Positions 1-5,248 of a stretch of 5,528 bases of DNA are shown here, piece by piece. The notes under the pieces were generated by a model. That model saw nothing but the letters and a program-made list of their open reading frames with translations. It did not search any database and was not told where the DNA came from. The stretch's first letter is position 1. Each line of letters begins with the position of its first letter. This DNA is from CAZEQK01 sp964514395 (GTDB taxonomy: Bacteria; Bacillota; Bacilli; Tepidibacillales; Tepidibacillaceae), in assembly GCA_964514395.1 (NCBI GenBank), contig CAZEQK010000088.1, forward strand, positions 1-5,528, in the 5' to 3' direction. The translations under genes were made by a program, and so were the position numbers.

Positions 1-765
1 AATTCTGTTTTAGATTTTTATAATGAACTTTCAGAATCTTATCATCTAATTTTTAATGATTGGTATCACGCAGTTTCATGGCAAGGTGAAGTCTTAAATA
101 AATTCATTCGTTCCCAATTTGTGCATAGTAGTGAGGATTGTATCGAGCTCTTGGATGCTTCTTGTGGTATAGGAACCCAGTCATTGGGGTTGGTGCAACA
201 TCATTTTAATGTAACCGCCACTGATCTTAGTCCGAAGTTAGTTGAGCGAGCTAAGAGGGAAGCAAAAGCACTGGGAGTTAAAATAAATTTTGGAGTTGCC
301 GATTTACGATCACTAGAAAAAGAGGTTCCTGGACAATTTGATATCGTTTTGTCAGCTGACAATGCCATTCCCCATCTTCTTACAGATGATGATTTGAAAA
401 AAGCATGCCGCAATTTGTATTCTAAACTTTTAAGTAATGGTTTACTTTTACTTACAATAAGAGATTATGATAATCACGTAAAAGAAAAGCAACATGCAAC
501 ACTACCGCGAGTTATGGATGAAGGTAAGCGTATTGTTTTTCAAGTTTGGGATTGGGCTGATGACGGGAAAACATATATAACAAATCAGTTTATTATGCAA
601 GAGATAAATGGAAAGTGGAAGACAGAAGTTAAAAAGACATCCTACAGAGCTTTATTGAGAGATGAATTGAGTGAAATTATGAGAACCGTTGGTTTTTTTG
701 ATATCAAGTGGCATATGCCTGCTGAATCCGGCTATTATCAACCCATTGTTACAGCAAGAAAGTAG
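1..765 (+). CDS. class I SAM-dependent methyltransferase, glycine N-methyltransferase-like (5' end cut by window)
   Basis: The frame is open from the first base to TAG at 763-765, giving 254 visible residues. No in-frame ATG lies in the first 120 bases. The opening residues (DFYNELSESYHLIFNDW) are the usual N-terminus of this family, so only a few residues are probably missing and the GTG at 121 is not the start. Seen: SAM-binding motif I DASCGIGT (visible residues 52-59), the acidic residue ending strand 2 (D75), D101 of the adenine-binding VADLR segment, and the motif-IV block DNAIPH (120-125). RDYD (154-157) and FQVWDW (180-185) resemble glycine/sarcosine N-methyltransferases. The predicted cytosolic role is methyl transfer from SAM to a small molecule; the substrate cannot be read from sequence. 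It is followed by repeat A and fits the first cassette of the proposed array. Confidence 0.88.
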   Translation, partial: NSVLDFYNELSESYHLIFNDWYHAVSWQGEVLNKFIRSQFVHSSEDCIELLDASCGIGTQSLGLVQHHFNVTATDLSPKLVERAKREAKALGVKINFGVADLRSLEKEVPGQFDIVLSADNAIPHLLTDDDLKKACRNLYSKLLSNGLLLLTIRDYDNHVKEKQHATLPRVMDEGKRIVFQVWDWADDGKTYITNQFIMQEINGKWKTEVKKTSYRALLRDELSEIMRTVGFFDIKWHMPAESGYYQPIVTARK

Positions 766-798
766 AATTAAATCTGCGAGTAACACTATGAAGGCGGG

Positions 799-994
799 AC
801 ATCTTATAATAATATGTTCACGCATCGGGGTATACGCCCCTCGGGTTCGGCACTGGTCGGAAAGCTCCGACCAGATGGCAACTCACCACATCCATTCACC
901 TAACCGCATCGCGGGCGGCAGAGATCCTGCTAGTTGCACAACTCAAGCAGCTTAAGGTGAATGAACGTCGGGGATACGGAACGTTAGCTGAAAT
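799..994 (+). repeat. intergenic repeat A, attC-like, composite
   Basis: This GC-rich block fills most of the gene-free stretch 766-1068. Its left end (acatcttataataatatg) aligns with the left end of repeat E, and its right end (gtcggggatacggaacgtta) is shared with C and E. Right-end boxes: GGGGATAC 970-977, 5 nt, then GTTAGCT 983-989. The left R''-like box is TTATAAT 804-810. It holds two strong hairpins: a perfect 9-bp stem with tetraloop at 853-874, and a nested stem at 927-950 (ctgct/agcag enclosing agttg/caact). A second inner pair (cattcacct 893-901, aggtgaatg 955-963) and a further ttcacctaac/gttagctgaa pair suggest two repeat copies fused or nested. It contains no protein-like ORF. 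Confidence 0.7.
853..874. repeat. perfect 9-bp hairpin with AAGC tetraloop
   Basis: ctggtcgga (853-861) and tccgaccag (866-874) are exact complements separated by aagc. No U-tract follows on either strand, so it is not an intrinsic terminator of the usual kind. It lies inside repeat A, where it replaces the interior found in B, C and E. Confidence 0.7.
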
Positions 995-1053
995 CTTATA
1001 TATTAGAATATGAACTTACTTTTTATTGATGAAGTTTTTCATTTCATTGTAAC

Positions 1054-1059
1054 GGAGGG
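1054..1059 (+). promoter_or_regulatory. ribosome binding site GGAGGG for the lipoprotein gene
   Basis: GGAGGG lies 9 nt before GTG at 1069. It decides a GTG start where no nearby ATG fits. Confidence 0.8.
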
Positions 1060-1068
1060 AATTTCTAA

Positions 1069-1545
1069 GTGAGGAAATTAAATTATACTTTTATCTTTAT
1101 ATTAGTAATAAGTATTACTTTTTACGGGTGTGATAGTAAATTATCAGAAACTCATGACGGAAATTTGGTAAAAATACATGCTCCAATTGAGCAATATACT
1201 TTAACAATGTCTAGTGTACCAGGGTTACCGTTAGAATTTTTAATTGATGATAATCAAGATAATAAAGATTTAGTAATTAAAGTTTCGGTTGAAGCGGGTA
1301 ATTTTGTTCAATGGGATAATAAGAAAATTGAGATATTAGGTGATAATATATCCTTGGATTTTAAGGATACTACAATATATTGGACACCCATAGTAAAGGA
1401 CTCTGTTATAGAAGATAATGAAATAGAACTCCGAATGAGTTTAATTGATAATGTAACTAAAGAAATCATCGATGCTGAGACTTATATAATAGCTGAAAAA
1501 GAGGGTGTTTATAGACTATTGCAAATAGTTTTTACAGACAAATAA
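1069..1545 (+). CDS. small predicted lipoprotein of unknown function
   Basis: The gene encodes 158 residues from a GTG start with a strong GGAGGG site upstream. The N-terminus is a lipoprotein signal: basic MRK, a hydrophobic stretch at about residues 6-18, then FYGC with the probable lipidated Cys at 21. The F-Y-G positions are a loose lipobox. The mature part is acidic, rich in beta-prone segments and has no motif I recognise. It could be a small extracellular beta-sandwich domain; that is a guess. The codons are AT-rich, unlike the GC-rich repeats on both sides. It stands alone between repeats A and B with no operon partner, as cassette genes usually do. No convincing promoter is visible. 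Confidence 0.75.
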   Translation: MRKLNYTFIFILVISITFYGCDSKLSETHDGNLVKIHAPIEQYTLTMSSVPGLPLEFLIDDNQDNKDLVIKVSVEAGNFVQWDNKKIEILGDNISLDFKDTTIYWTPIVKDSVIEDNEIELRMSLIDNVTKEIIDAETYIIAEKEGVYRLLQIVFTDK

Positions 1546-1547
1546 TT

Positions 1548-1588
1548 TTATAGATAATATTTTAAGAATAGGCTTATTTTATCTATAA
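1548..1588. terminator. AT-rich stem downstream of the lipoprotein gene, possible weak terminator
   Basis: ttatagataa (1548-1557) and ttatctataa (1579-1588) form a 10-bp perfect stem. The loop can itself fold (aata/tatt around ggct). It begins 3 nt after the stop codon. It is nearly all A-T pairs and lacks a clean U-tract, so termination is only possible. Confidence 0.3.
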
Positions 1589-1601
1589 TATTTAGAAAAC
1601 T

Positions 1602-1717
1602 AGACTTAAATCCCTGCTTCGGCGTAGCGAAGAAGTAACTCAACTTGAAATACGCCTCGGTCGCAAGAAGTGTTTCATAGAAGTAGAGTCAGCAACACAT
1701 CCCTTTCGCTAACCGAG
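1602..1717 (+). repeat. left half (B) of a repeat split by the IS110 element
   Basis: From 1617 to 1717 this aligns with repeat E 5269-5368; by hand count about 85 of 101 positions agree with one gap. It includes an exact shared block around caagaagtgtttcatagaag. The match stops abruptly after ccgag at 1717 and resumes in C at 3206. The left box is ACTTAAA at 1604-1610; the region before the shared block is about 5 nt shorter than in E. Confidence 0.85.
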
Positions 1718-1789
1718 ACCAGCTAAAGGAAGTCAAGTATTTTTATCTAATAATTTACTAACCTAAAAAAGGGTACAAGAAATAAAGAC

Positions 1790-1804
1790 TATGGATTTTC
1801 CATA
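1790..1804 (-). terminator. possible terminator of the transposase gene
   Basis: On the minus strand tatgga/tccata pair around a 3-nt loop, about 30 nt after the transposase stop, and a pyrimidine-rich run (tctttatttctt) follows. The stem is short and AT-rich. Confidence 0.35.
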
Positions 1805-1832
1805 ATCTTGGAGGAAGATGTAATTTTTTAAA

Positions 1833-3002
1833 CTAGCTTACTTTCAAAGATTTCAACTCACTGTAATTCTGTAGATGTTGTTCTCTTGAATACTCAACAA
1901 ACGGCTTACAATCACGTAGAACTGCATAAATATAGTTTACTAGTTTGTGTATCACAGCAATTAATCCAGTTTTTTTAGGCTTTGACTTAATTTTTTCAAA
2001 ATAGTAGTTAGCTAAAGTGGGTATTGGATATTGTCCATTAGATTTTTTCTTTATACTAGCTAGAGCTGCCATATATAAAGCTCGTCTTAGATATTTTGAT
2101 CCTCTCTTAGATATCTTCATCTGTGTGTCTTTGAACTTACCAGATTCATTAACCGACGGATCAATACCACAGAACGCAATAACCTTTCTGGGATTAGAAA
2201 AAGCATTAGGATCTCTCCGTTCAGATAAAATAATAGCAGCAGACAAAGGTCCTAAACCTGGAATAGAACGAATTAAAGAAATATCTTCTTTTTGTTCAGA
2301 TAAAGCAATGATTTCAGTATGAATGGTCACTTGTTGCTCCTTAAGTGTCTTGATAATTGTAATATTAGTATTTAGTACAAATTCAGCTGTAGTAGGAGTA
2401 GAATTCAGTATTAAAGCTGTTTTTGCAACCTCTAATAGTTTCATATATTTATCTTCAGCCCATGATTTACTGCGTCTAGCTATTTTTGATAGATGAGCAA
2501 TCAATTCCTCTTTATTTGCATGAAGAATTTTATTTGGAGACGAATAATGATCCAATATATATAACAAAGAGGAAGTTATATCAGAAAACATTCCTTCATA
2601 CCCAGGTAACATTTGCTCGATAAGACTAGAAATTGTATTTTTGAACTTCGTAATTTCATCAGATAAAGAAAGATACTGTCTAGTAAGAAATTTCAAATCA
2701 TCATGTTCAGTCACCGTATTAGAAGGTTTTACTTCACCTAGACGGTAAAGAATAGCAATACGCTCAGCATCAAGTTTATCATTCTTCACTTTTCTCACTG
2801 AAATGTTTTTGATAGAATGGGATTGTATGGGATTAACCATATGGACAATGAAATTTTTTTGTGAGAAGAAGTGGAAAGGAATTTTGGAGTAATGACTAGT
2901 AGATTCCATTACCAATACGACCGGAAAGTTATATTGGTTTTTCACTTCTTTTAATTTTAGAGAAGCTTTATTTAAGCTATCCAATTGATGATAAACTTGC
3001 AT
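1833..3002 (-). CDS. IS110-family transposase, N-terminally truncated (probably inactive)
   Basis: The frame encodes 389 residues. It is a DEDD recombinase that acts with a bridge RNA on the element's ends and target. Seen: the RuvC-like domain's second acidic residue in VMESTSHY (E33), the KVKNDKLDA pair (D75, D78), a coiled middle, then the C-terminal Tnp domain with SIPGLG (246-251), FCGIDPS (277-283), NESGKF with the likely nucleophile Ser287, and KRGSKYLRRALY. Missing: the N-terminal G-I-D-V-S motif with the first catalytic Asp, normally some 25-45 residues before this point. None of the three upstream frames supplies it. The reading frame upstream meets TAA after eight codons (DFIGFSFY). 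An AGGA remains 12 nt before this ATG, consistent with a small internal deletion. The family is clear; activity is doubtful. Confidence 0.88.
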   Translation of the reverse strand: MQVYHQLDSLNKASLKLKEVKNQYNFPVVLVMESTSHYSKIPFHFFSQKNFIVHMVNPIQSHSIKNISVRKVKNDKLDAERIAILYRLGEVKPSNTVTEHDDLKFLTRQYLSLSDEITKFKNTISSLIEQMLPGYEGMFSDITSSLLYILDHYSSPNKILHANKEELIAHLSKIARRSKSWAEDKYMKLLEVAKTALILNSTPTTAEFVLNTNITIIKTLKEQQVTIHTEIIALSEQKEDISLIRSIPGLGPLSAAIILSERRDPNAFSNPRKVIAFCGIDPSVNESGKFKDTQMKISKRGSKYLRRALYMAALASIKKKSNGQYPIPTLANYYFEKIKSKPKKTGLIAVIHKLVNYIYAVLRDCKPFVEYSREQHLQNYSELKSLKVS

Positions 3003-3011
3003 GTAAAATGA

Positions 3012-3136
3012 GAATCCTATAAAGTCTTAACCAGCCAAAACATATACACTTAGAGTAATGGGTTATGGTCTCAGTTAAGGGAATCCAGTTATGATAATGA
3101 CTTCCCAGCCGGCATGTTACATTTATGCCACATTAT
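3012..3136 (-). ncRNA. bridge RNA of the IS110 element (predicted)
   Basis: It lies in the long end upstream of the transposase, where IS110-group bridge RNAs lie. Reading 5' to 3' on the minus strand: aatgtgg (3134-3128) can pair with cccatt (3062-3057) as a closing stem. Left target guide ATGCCGGCT is at 3115-3107. A tip stem GGGAA (3106-3102) / TTCCC (3083-3079) directly abuts the right target guide TTAACTGAG (3078-3070). The donor loop follows: left donor guide TTGGCTGGTT (3038-3029) and a weaker right donor guide TTTATAGG (3023-3016). The target guides match the repeat in which the element sits, and the left donor guide matches the element's right end. The 5' end is set from the -10 box; the 3' end is unsure and may have been trimmed by the transposase deletion. 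Confidence 0.75.
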
Positions 3137-3142
3137 AAAAGC

Positions 3143-3172
3143 ATTATACATGTATGACTGATAGAGACTCAA
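3143..3172 (-). promoter_or_regulatory. predicted promoter of the bridge RNA
   Basis: On the minus strand TTGAGT (3172-3167) and a perfect TATAAT (3148-3143) are separated by 18 nt, giving a start near A3136. A second TATAAT lies at 3137-3132 without a matching -35. Confidence 0.55.
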
Positions 3173-3205
3173 TAAGAAAGTGGAACATTACTACTACATC
3201 TTACA

Positions 3206-3300
3206 AGCCGGCAAAGCCCGAGCCTAAGAAAGGCATTTCTAAGGCTCGAACTTCACCTGTAAGCTCAAGGGCGTCGAGGATACGGAACGTTAAGTGAAAT
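3206..3300 (+). repeat. right half (C) of the repeat split by the IS110 element
   Basis: It matches the right half of E; positions 3233-3276 are identical to 5393-5436 over 44 nt. It contains a hairpin at 3220-3247 (gagcct-A-agaaa / tttct-A-aggctc, loop ggca, one A-A mismatch). Right-end boxes: GAGGATAC 3276-3283, 5 nt, GTTAAGT 3289-3295. With B (1602-1717) it rebuilds one repeat of the E type. Confidence 0.87.
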
Positions 3301-3367
3301 TGGTTGCAGAAAATCGCGCGTCCTACGTGGATTTTGTAAGAAGGGCTTTAAAGTCTTTTAGGGCATA

Positions 3368-3400
3368 TTCGTTTAATATAACGAAACTAATGTCTATTAT
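3368..3400 (+). promoter_or_regulatory. possible promoter/operator of the membrane-protein gene
   Basis: ttcgtt (3368-3373) and aacgaa (3380-3385) form a perfect inverted repeat around taatat, which could bind a dimeric regulator. TATTAT at 3395-3400 is a good -10 box just downstream and would start transcription about 12 nt before the ribosome binding site. No good -35 box is at the right distance; the inverted repeat sits there instead. Confidence 0.35.
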
Positions 3401-3433
3401 CTTCGATTTAAATAAAAGTAAAGGATGATGTTT

Positions 3434-4039
3434 ATGAGTAAAAAAGTAAAAATTCTTTTAACCAGTATCATCGGGATATTACTGGTGTTGGTTTTAACAT
3501 CATTTATATTTCTTATGGGTATAAGAGGGGAATTCACAAAATATCTGGAAGAAAACTACTCTAACCTATCATTCAAGATTGGATTTACGAAAATTAATCT
3601 TATTTACAGTAAGTTCTATGCAAATGTAACCTGCTTAAATGACGGAACTTTATTCCCAATTTCAAAGAGCTTCAAGACAAAAGATATTCACGAGAATTAC
3701 CCTCAATACAAAAGCCGAATCCAATACAATTCTAAAATTAAAGGTATATTTGACGGCAGTGATATTGAAAGTTATATAAAAAGTGTGACAGGTGGAGGTA
3801 AAATACCTTTTGAAAATAACAGTGTCTATACTCAAATAAATATATATCTAACAGATGATGCAGAGCATATACCGGTTGTTAAAAAGGTGTTGTATATCTT
3901 AAAAGAGAGTAATATATCTGCCGAAAGAATAATATTGATATATGAAAAAGACAAGCATGTTTATGAAATACGGTTATCTTCAGATGATTATGCCTTGACT
4001 GAAGACGAAATTGAGGCAAAGGTGAAAAAAATAAAATAG
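3434..4039 (+). CDS. membrane-anchored protein of unknown function, YfjL-like
   Basis: The gene encodes 201 residues. I chose ATG 3434 because AAGGA (3421-3425) lies 8 nt upstream; the ATGs at 3425 and 3428 overlap or abut that site. Basic MSKKVK is followed by one hydrophobic segment at about residues 7-28, then an outside domain, so a single-pass, N-in anchor is likely. The segment after the anchor (FTKYLEENYSNLSF onward, then a beta strand with FYANV and a GTLFPIS turn) resembles YfjL-like proteins of Bacillales, which have no established role. The C-terminal half alternates strands and acidic helices, ending EIEAKVKKIK. The stop lies 7 nt before repeat D. The family call is from memory of the pattern and moderate; a real gene is likely. 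Confidence 0.75.
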   Translation: MSKKVKILLTSIIGILLVLVLTSFIFLMGIRGEFTKYLEENYSNLSFKIGFTKINLIYSKFYANVTCLNDGTLFPISKSFKTKDIHENYPQYKSRIQYNSKIKGIFDGSDIESYIKSVTGGGKIPFENNSVYTQINIYLTDDAEHIPVVKKVLYILKESNISAERIILIYEKDKHVYEIRLSSDDYALTEDEIEAKVKKIK

Positions 4040-4046
4040 TTCATCA

Positions 4047-4163
4047 TCACTTAATAAAGGCTTACCAGCTACACTCCTTACGTCGCTCCCAAATTCCTTC
4101 GCCAAGTTTTCCTTTAAAACTAAGTCATAGGAACGCTTCGGTAAGGCATAACGTTAAGTGAAA
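4047..4163 (+). repeat. short attC-like repeat D
   Basis: The ends are a perfect 8-bp inverted repeat, TCACTTAA 4047-4054 and TTAAGTGA 4154-4161. Inside, after 3 nt on the left and 5 nt on the right, a second pair follows: GGCTTACC 4059-4066 and GGTAAGGC 4140-4147 (7 of 8 paired). The interior is unrelated to repeats B, C and E and carries a hairpin agtttt/aaaact at 4105-4121. At about 117 bp it is in the size range of integron attC sites. It begins 7 nt after the preceding stop codon. Confidence 0.72.
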
Positions 4164-4288
4164 TTAGTCGCAAAAAAATGTCGTCCGTACATGGGGACAT
4201 ATCAACGGTTTCCCTACATATTGGTGCATGGAAAGTCGGTAAAGTATCTTCCGATTTGTGTAAACTAAATACTGAAAGGAGTGAATGT

Positions 4289-5134
4289 ATGGATTGGCTG
4301 GAGAGAATTAACAAAGCATTAGACTACATAGAAAACAATCTTGATGACGAGATTGATTATGCAAAGATTGCACGAGCTGCTAGTAGTTCGGAATATCATT
4401 TTTCAAGAATGTTTTCATCTATTGCAAATGTTTCACTATCAGAATATATAAGACATAGACGATTGACACTTGCTGCATTTGAAATTCAAAGAAGCGATAT
4501 TCATATTATTGATGTAGCTGTAAAATATGGATATAAGTCTGCTGACTCATTTGCACGGGCTTTTCAAAAAATACAAGGAATAAAACCAACCGATGCTCGT
4601 AATAAAGGAGTTGAATTAAAAGCCTTTCCGAGAATGTCCTTTCAAATTTCAATTAAAGGAGATACGGAAATGGAGTACAGAATTGAAAATCTTGATTTTG
4701 AATTAAGGATTATAGGGAAAAGGAAAACAGTAGAAACAAATAGAGCTTTTAAAACTATCCCTACCCTATGGAGTGGTGCCAAAAAAGATGGATTTATGCA
4801 AACACTCATTGATATGTCATGGGTAGATCCAAAATGCAAGTTGGAAAGTCTTTTGGGTGTTGTTGGAAAGGAAGCTGCTATTACGGATGAAGAATTTGAT
4901 TATTTTATGGGAGTAAGATTTGATAGGGAGGTTCCAGATGGTATGGAAACTCTTATTATTCCCCGGAGTACATGGGCAGTTTTCCCAAATGTTACAGAGG
5001 CTTGGAAACGTTTGTATTCTGAATGGGTTCCAACGTCGGGTTATGATCTTGCTAATTTACCTTGTATTGAATGTTTTTATGGGCCAAAACATAAACCAAA
5101 AAATGAATTGTGGGTTCCTATTGTAACTAAATAA
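4289..5134 (+). CDS. AraC-family transcriptional regulator with GyrI-like effector-binding domain
   Basis: The gene encodes 281 residues. The start is ATG 4289, with AAAGGAG (4275-4281) 7 nt upstream; the frame stays open back to 4178, but those residues do not match the family. The N-terminal AraC DNA-binding domain (about residues 5-105) has two helix-turn-helices: about 22-43 (IARAASSSEYHFSRMF) and about 72-95 (VAVKYGYKSADSFARAF), the second with the family's conserved pattern. The C-terminal GyrI-like ligand domain (about 120-280) has RSTWAVFP (226-233) and the Glu of PCIECF (E261), the position that contacts cationic ligands in relatives, and ends normally (ELWVPI). Such proteins sense small molecules and often control transporters; no target gene is adjacent. 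It stands alone between repeats D and E. Confidence 0.92.
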   Translation: MDWLERINKALDYIENNLDDEIDYAKIARAASSSEYHFSRMFSSIANVSLSEYIRHRRLTLAAFEIQRSDIHIIDVAVKYGYKSADSFARAFQKIQGIKPTDARNKGVELKAFPRMSFQISIKGDTEMEYRIENLDFELRIIGKRKTVETNRAFKTIPTLWSGAKKDGFMQTLIDMSWVDPKCKLESLLGVVGKEAAITDEEFDYFMGVRFDREVPDGMETLIIPRSTWAVFPNVTEAWKRLYSEWVPTSGYDLANLPCIECFYGPKHKPKNELWVPIVTK

Positions 5135-5144
5135 TTGTTGAATG

Positions 5145-5169
5145 AAAGGATTTTATATAATCTTTTTTT
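5145..5169 (+). terminator. intrinsic terminator after the AraC-family gene
   Basis: AAAGGATT (5145-5152) pairs with AATCTTTT (5159-5166) as 8 bp with one G-U, loop ttatat, and a T-run continues to 5169. It starts 10 nt after the stop. The stem is AT-rich, so strength is uncertain. Confidence 0.6.
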
Positions 5170-5209
5170 AAGTTTGTATAGTAAGTATTTTTAAAAGAGT
5201 TATTTTAAG

Positions 5210-5230
5210 GGGCTGACGTCCTGTCAGCCC
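5210..5230. repeat. GC-rich perfect hairpin before repeat E
   Basis: gggctgac (5210-5217) and gtcagccc (5223-5230) form a perfect 8-bp stem with a 5-nt loop. No T-run follows on either strand. It could be a remnant of another repeat type or a transcription-stopping structure between cassette gene and repeat. Confidence 0.6.
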
Positions 5231-5248
5231 AAGGAAGGTGACCAACAT

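Larger units (their letters stand above)
1718..3205 (-). mobile_element. IS110-family insertion sequence, about 1.49 kb, flanked by AG (CT on its coding strand)
   Basis: The ends come from comparison with intact repeat E. E reads ccgAGccggca (AG at 5367-5368). Here the left flank ends ccgAG (1716-1717), the right flank begins AGccggca (3206-3213), and the insertion lies between them. On the transposase strand the duplicated core is CT, the core known for IS621. There are no terminal inverted repeats and no longer target duplication, as expected for IS110. The transposase faces left, with a long non-coding end of about 200 bp upstream (3003-3205) and about 115 bp downstream (1718-1832). A long upstream end marks the IS110 group; the IS1111 group carries its RNA downstream. 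Confidence 0.88.
984..3289 (+). mobile_element. putative integron-like cassette 2 (lipoprotein + B/C repeat), interrupted by IS110
   Basis: Boundaries follow the attC rule of cutting after the G of the right-hand box: G983 of repeat A to G3289 of repeat C. Without the 1.49-kb insertion sequence it would be about 0.8 kb: one lipoprotein gene followed by a single repeat. It is the weakest of the proposed cassettes, because its 5' tail (TTAGCTGA) does not pair well with the left box of B (AGACTTAA). Confidence 0.35.
3290..4153 (+). mobile_element. putative integron-like cassette 3 (membrane protein + repeat D)
   Basis: It runs from just after G3289 of repeat C to G4153 of repeat D. Its 5' end TTAAGTGA is the exact complement of the left box of its own repeat D (TCACTTAA 4047-4054), as the circularised form of a cassette requires. 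One ORF fills most of it, and the stop codon lies 7 nt before the repeat. No recombinase is in the window, so the class is inferred from structure. Confidence 0.45.

Noticed and set aside
689..955. 88-residue open frame across the methyltransferase end and repeat A
   Set aside because: It overlaps the real gene in another frame and then runs through repeat hairpins; its composition is not protein-like.
801..1000. atcttata at 801-808 and 993-1000 as an 8-bp target duplication of repeat A
   Set aside because: AT-rich and short. The left copy falls inside the part of A that aligns with repeat E, so it is not outside the repeat. No such duplication flanks D or E.
1004..1009. TAGAAT as a -10 box for the lipoprotein gene
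   Set aside because: No acceptable -35 box at 16-18 nt; AT-rich sequence gives such matches by chance.
2017..2322. 101-residue open frame on the plus strand inside the transposase
   Set aside because: A shadow of the transposase gene, without a ribosome binding site or recognisable domain.
3107..3213. agccggca at 3107-3114 and 3206-3213 as a direct repeat or a second IS end
   Set aside because: Better explained as the left target guide of the bridge RNA copying the target flank. It abuts the tip stem and has a matching right guide.
4178..4288. Longer start for the AraC-family protein (37 extra residues)
   Set aside because: No ribosome binding site at 4178. The family begins at MDWLERI, and a strong AAAGGAG precedes 4289. 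The extra part overlaps the conserved sequence after repeat D.
4120..4314. 64-residue minus-strand frame at repeat D and the AraC gene start
   Set aside because: It crosses the repeat and the AraC ribosome binding site; a shadow frame.
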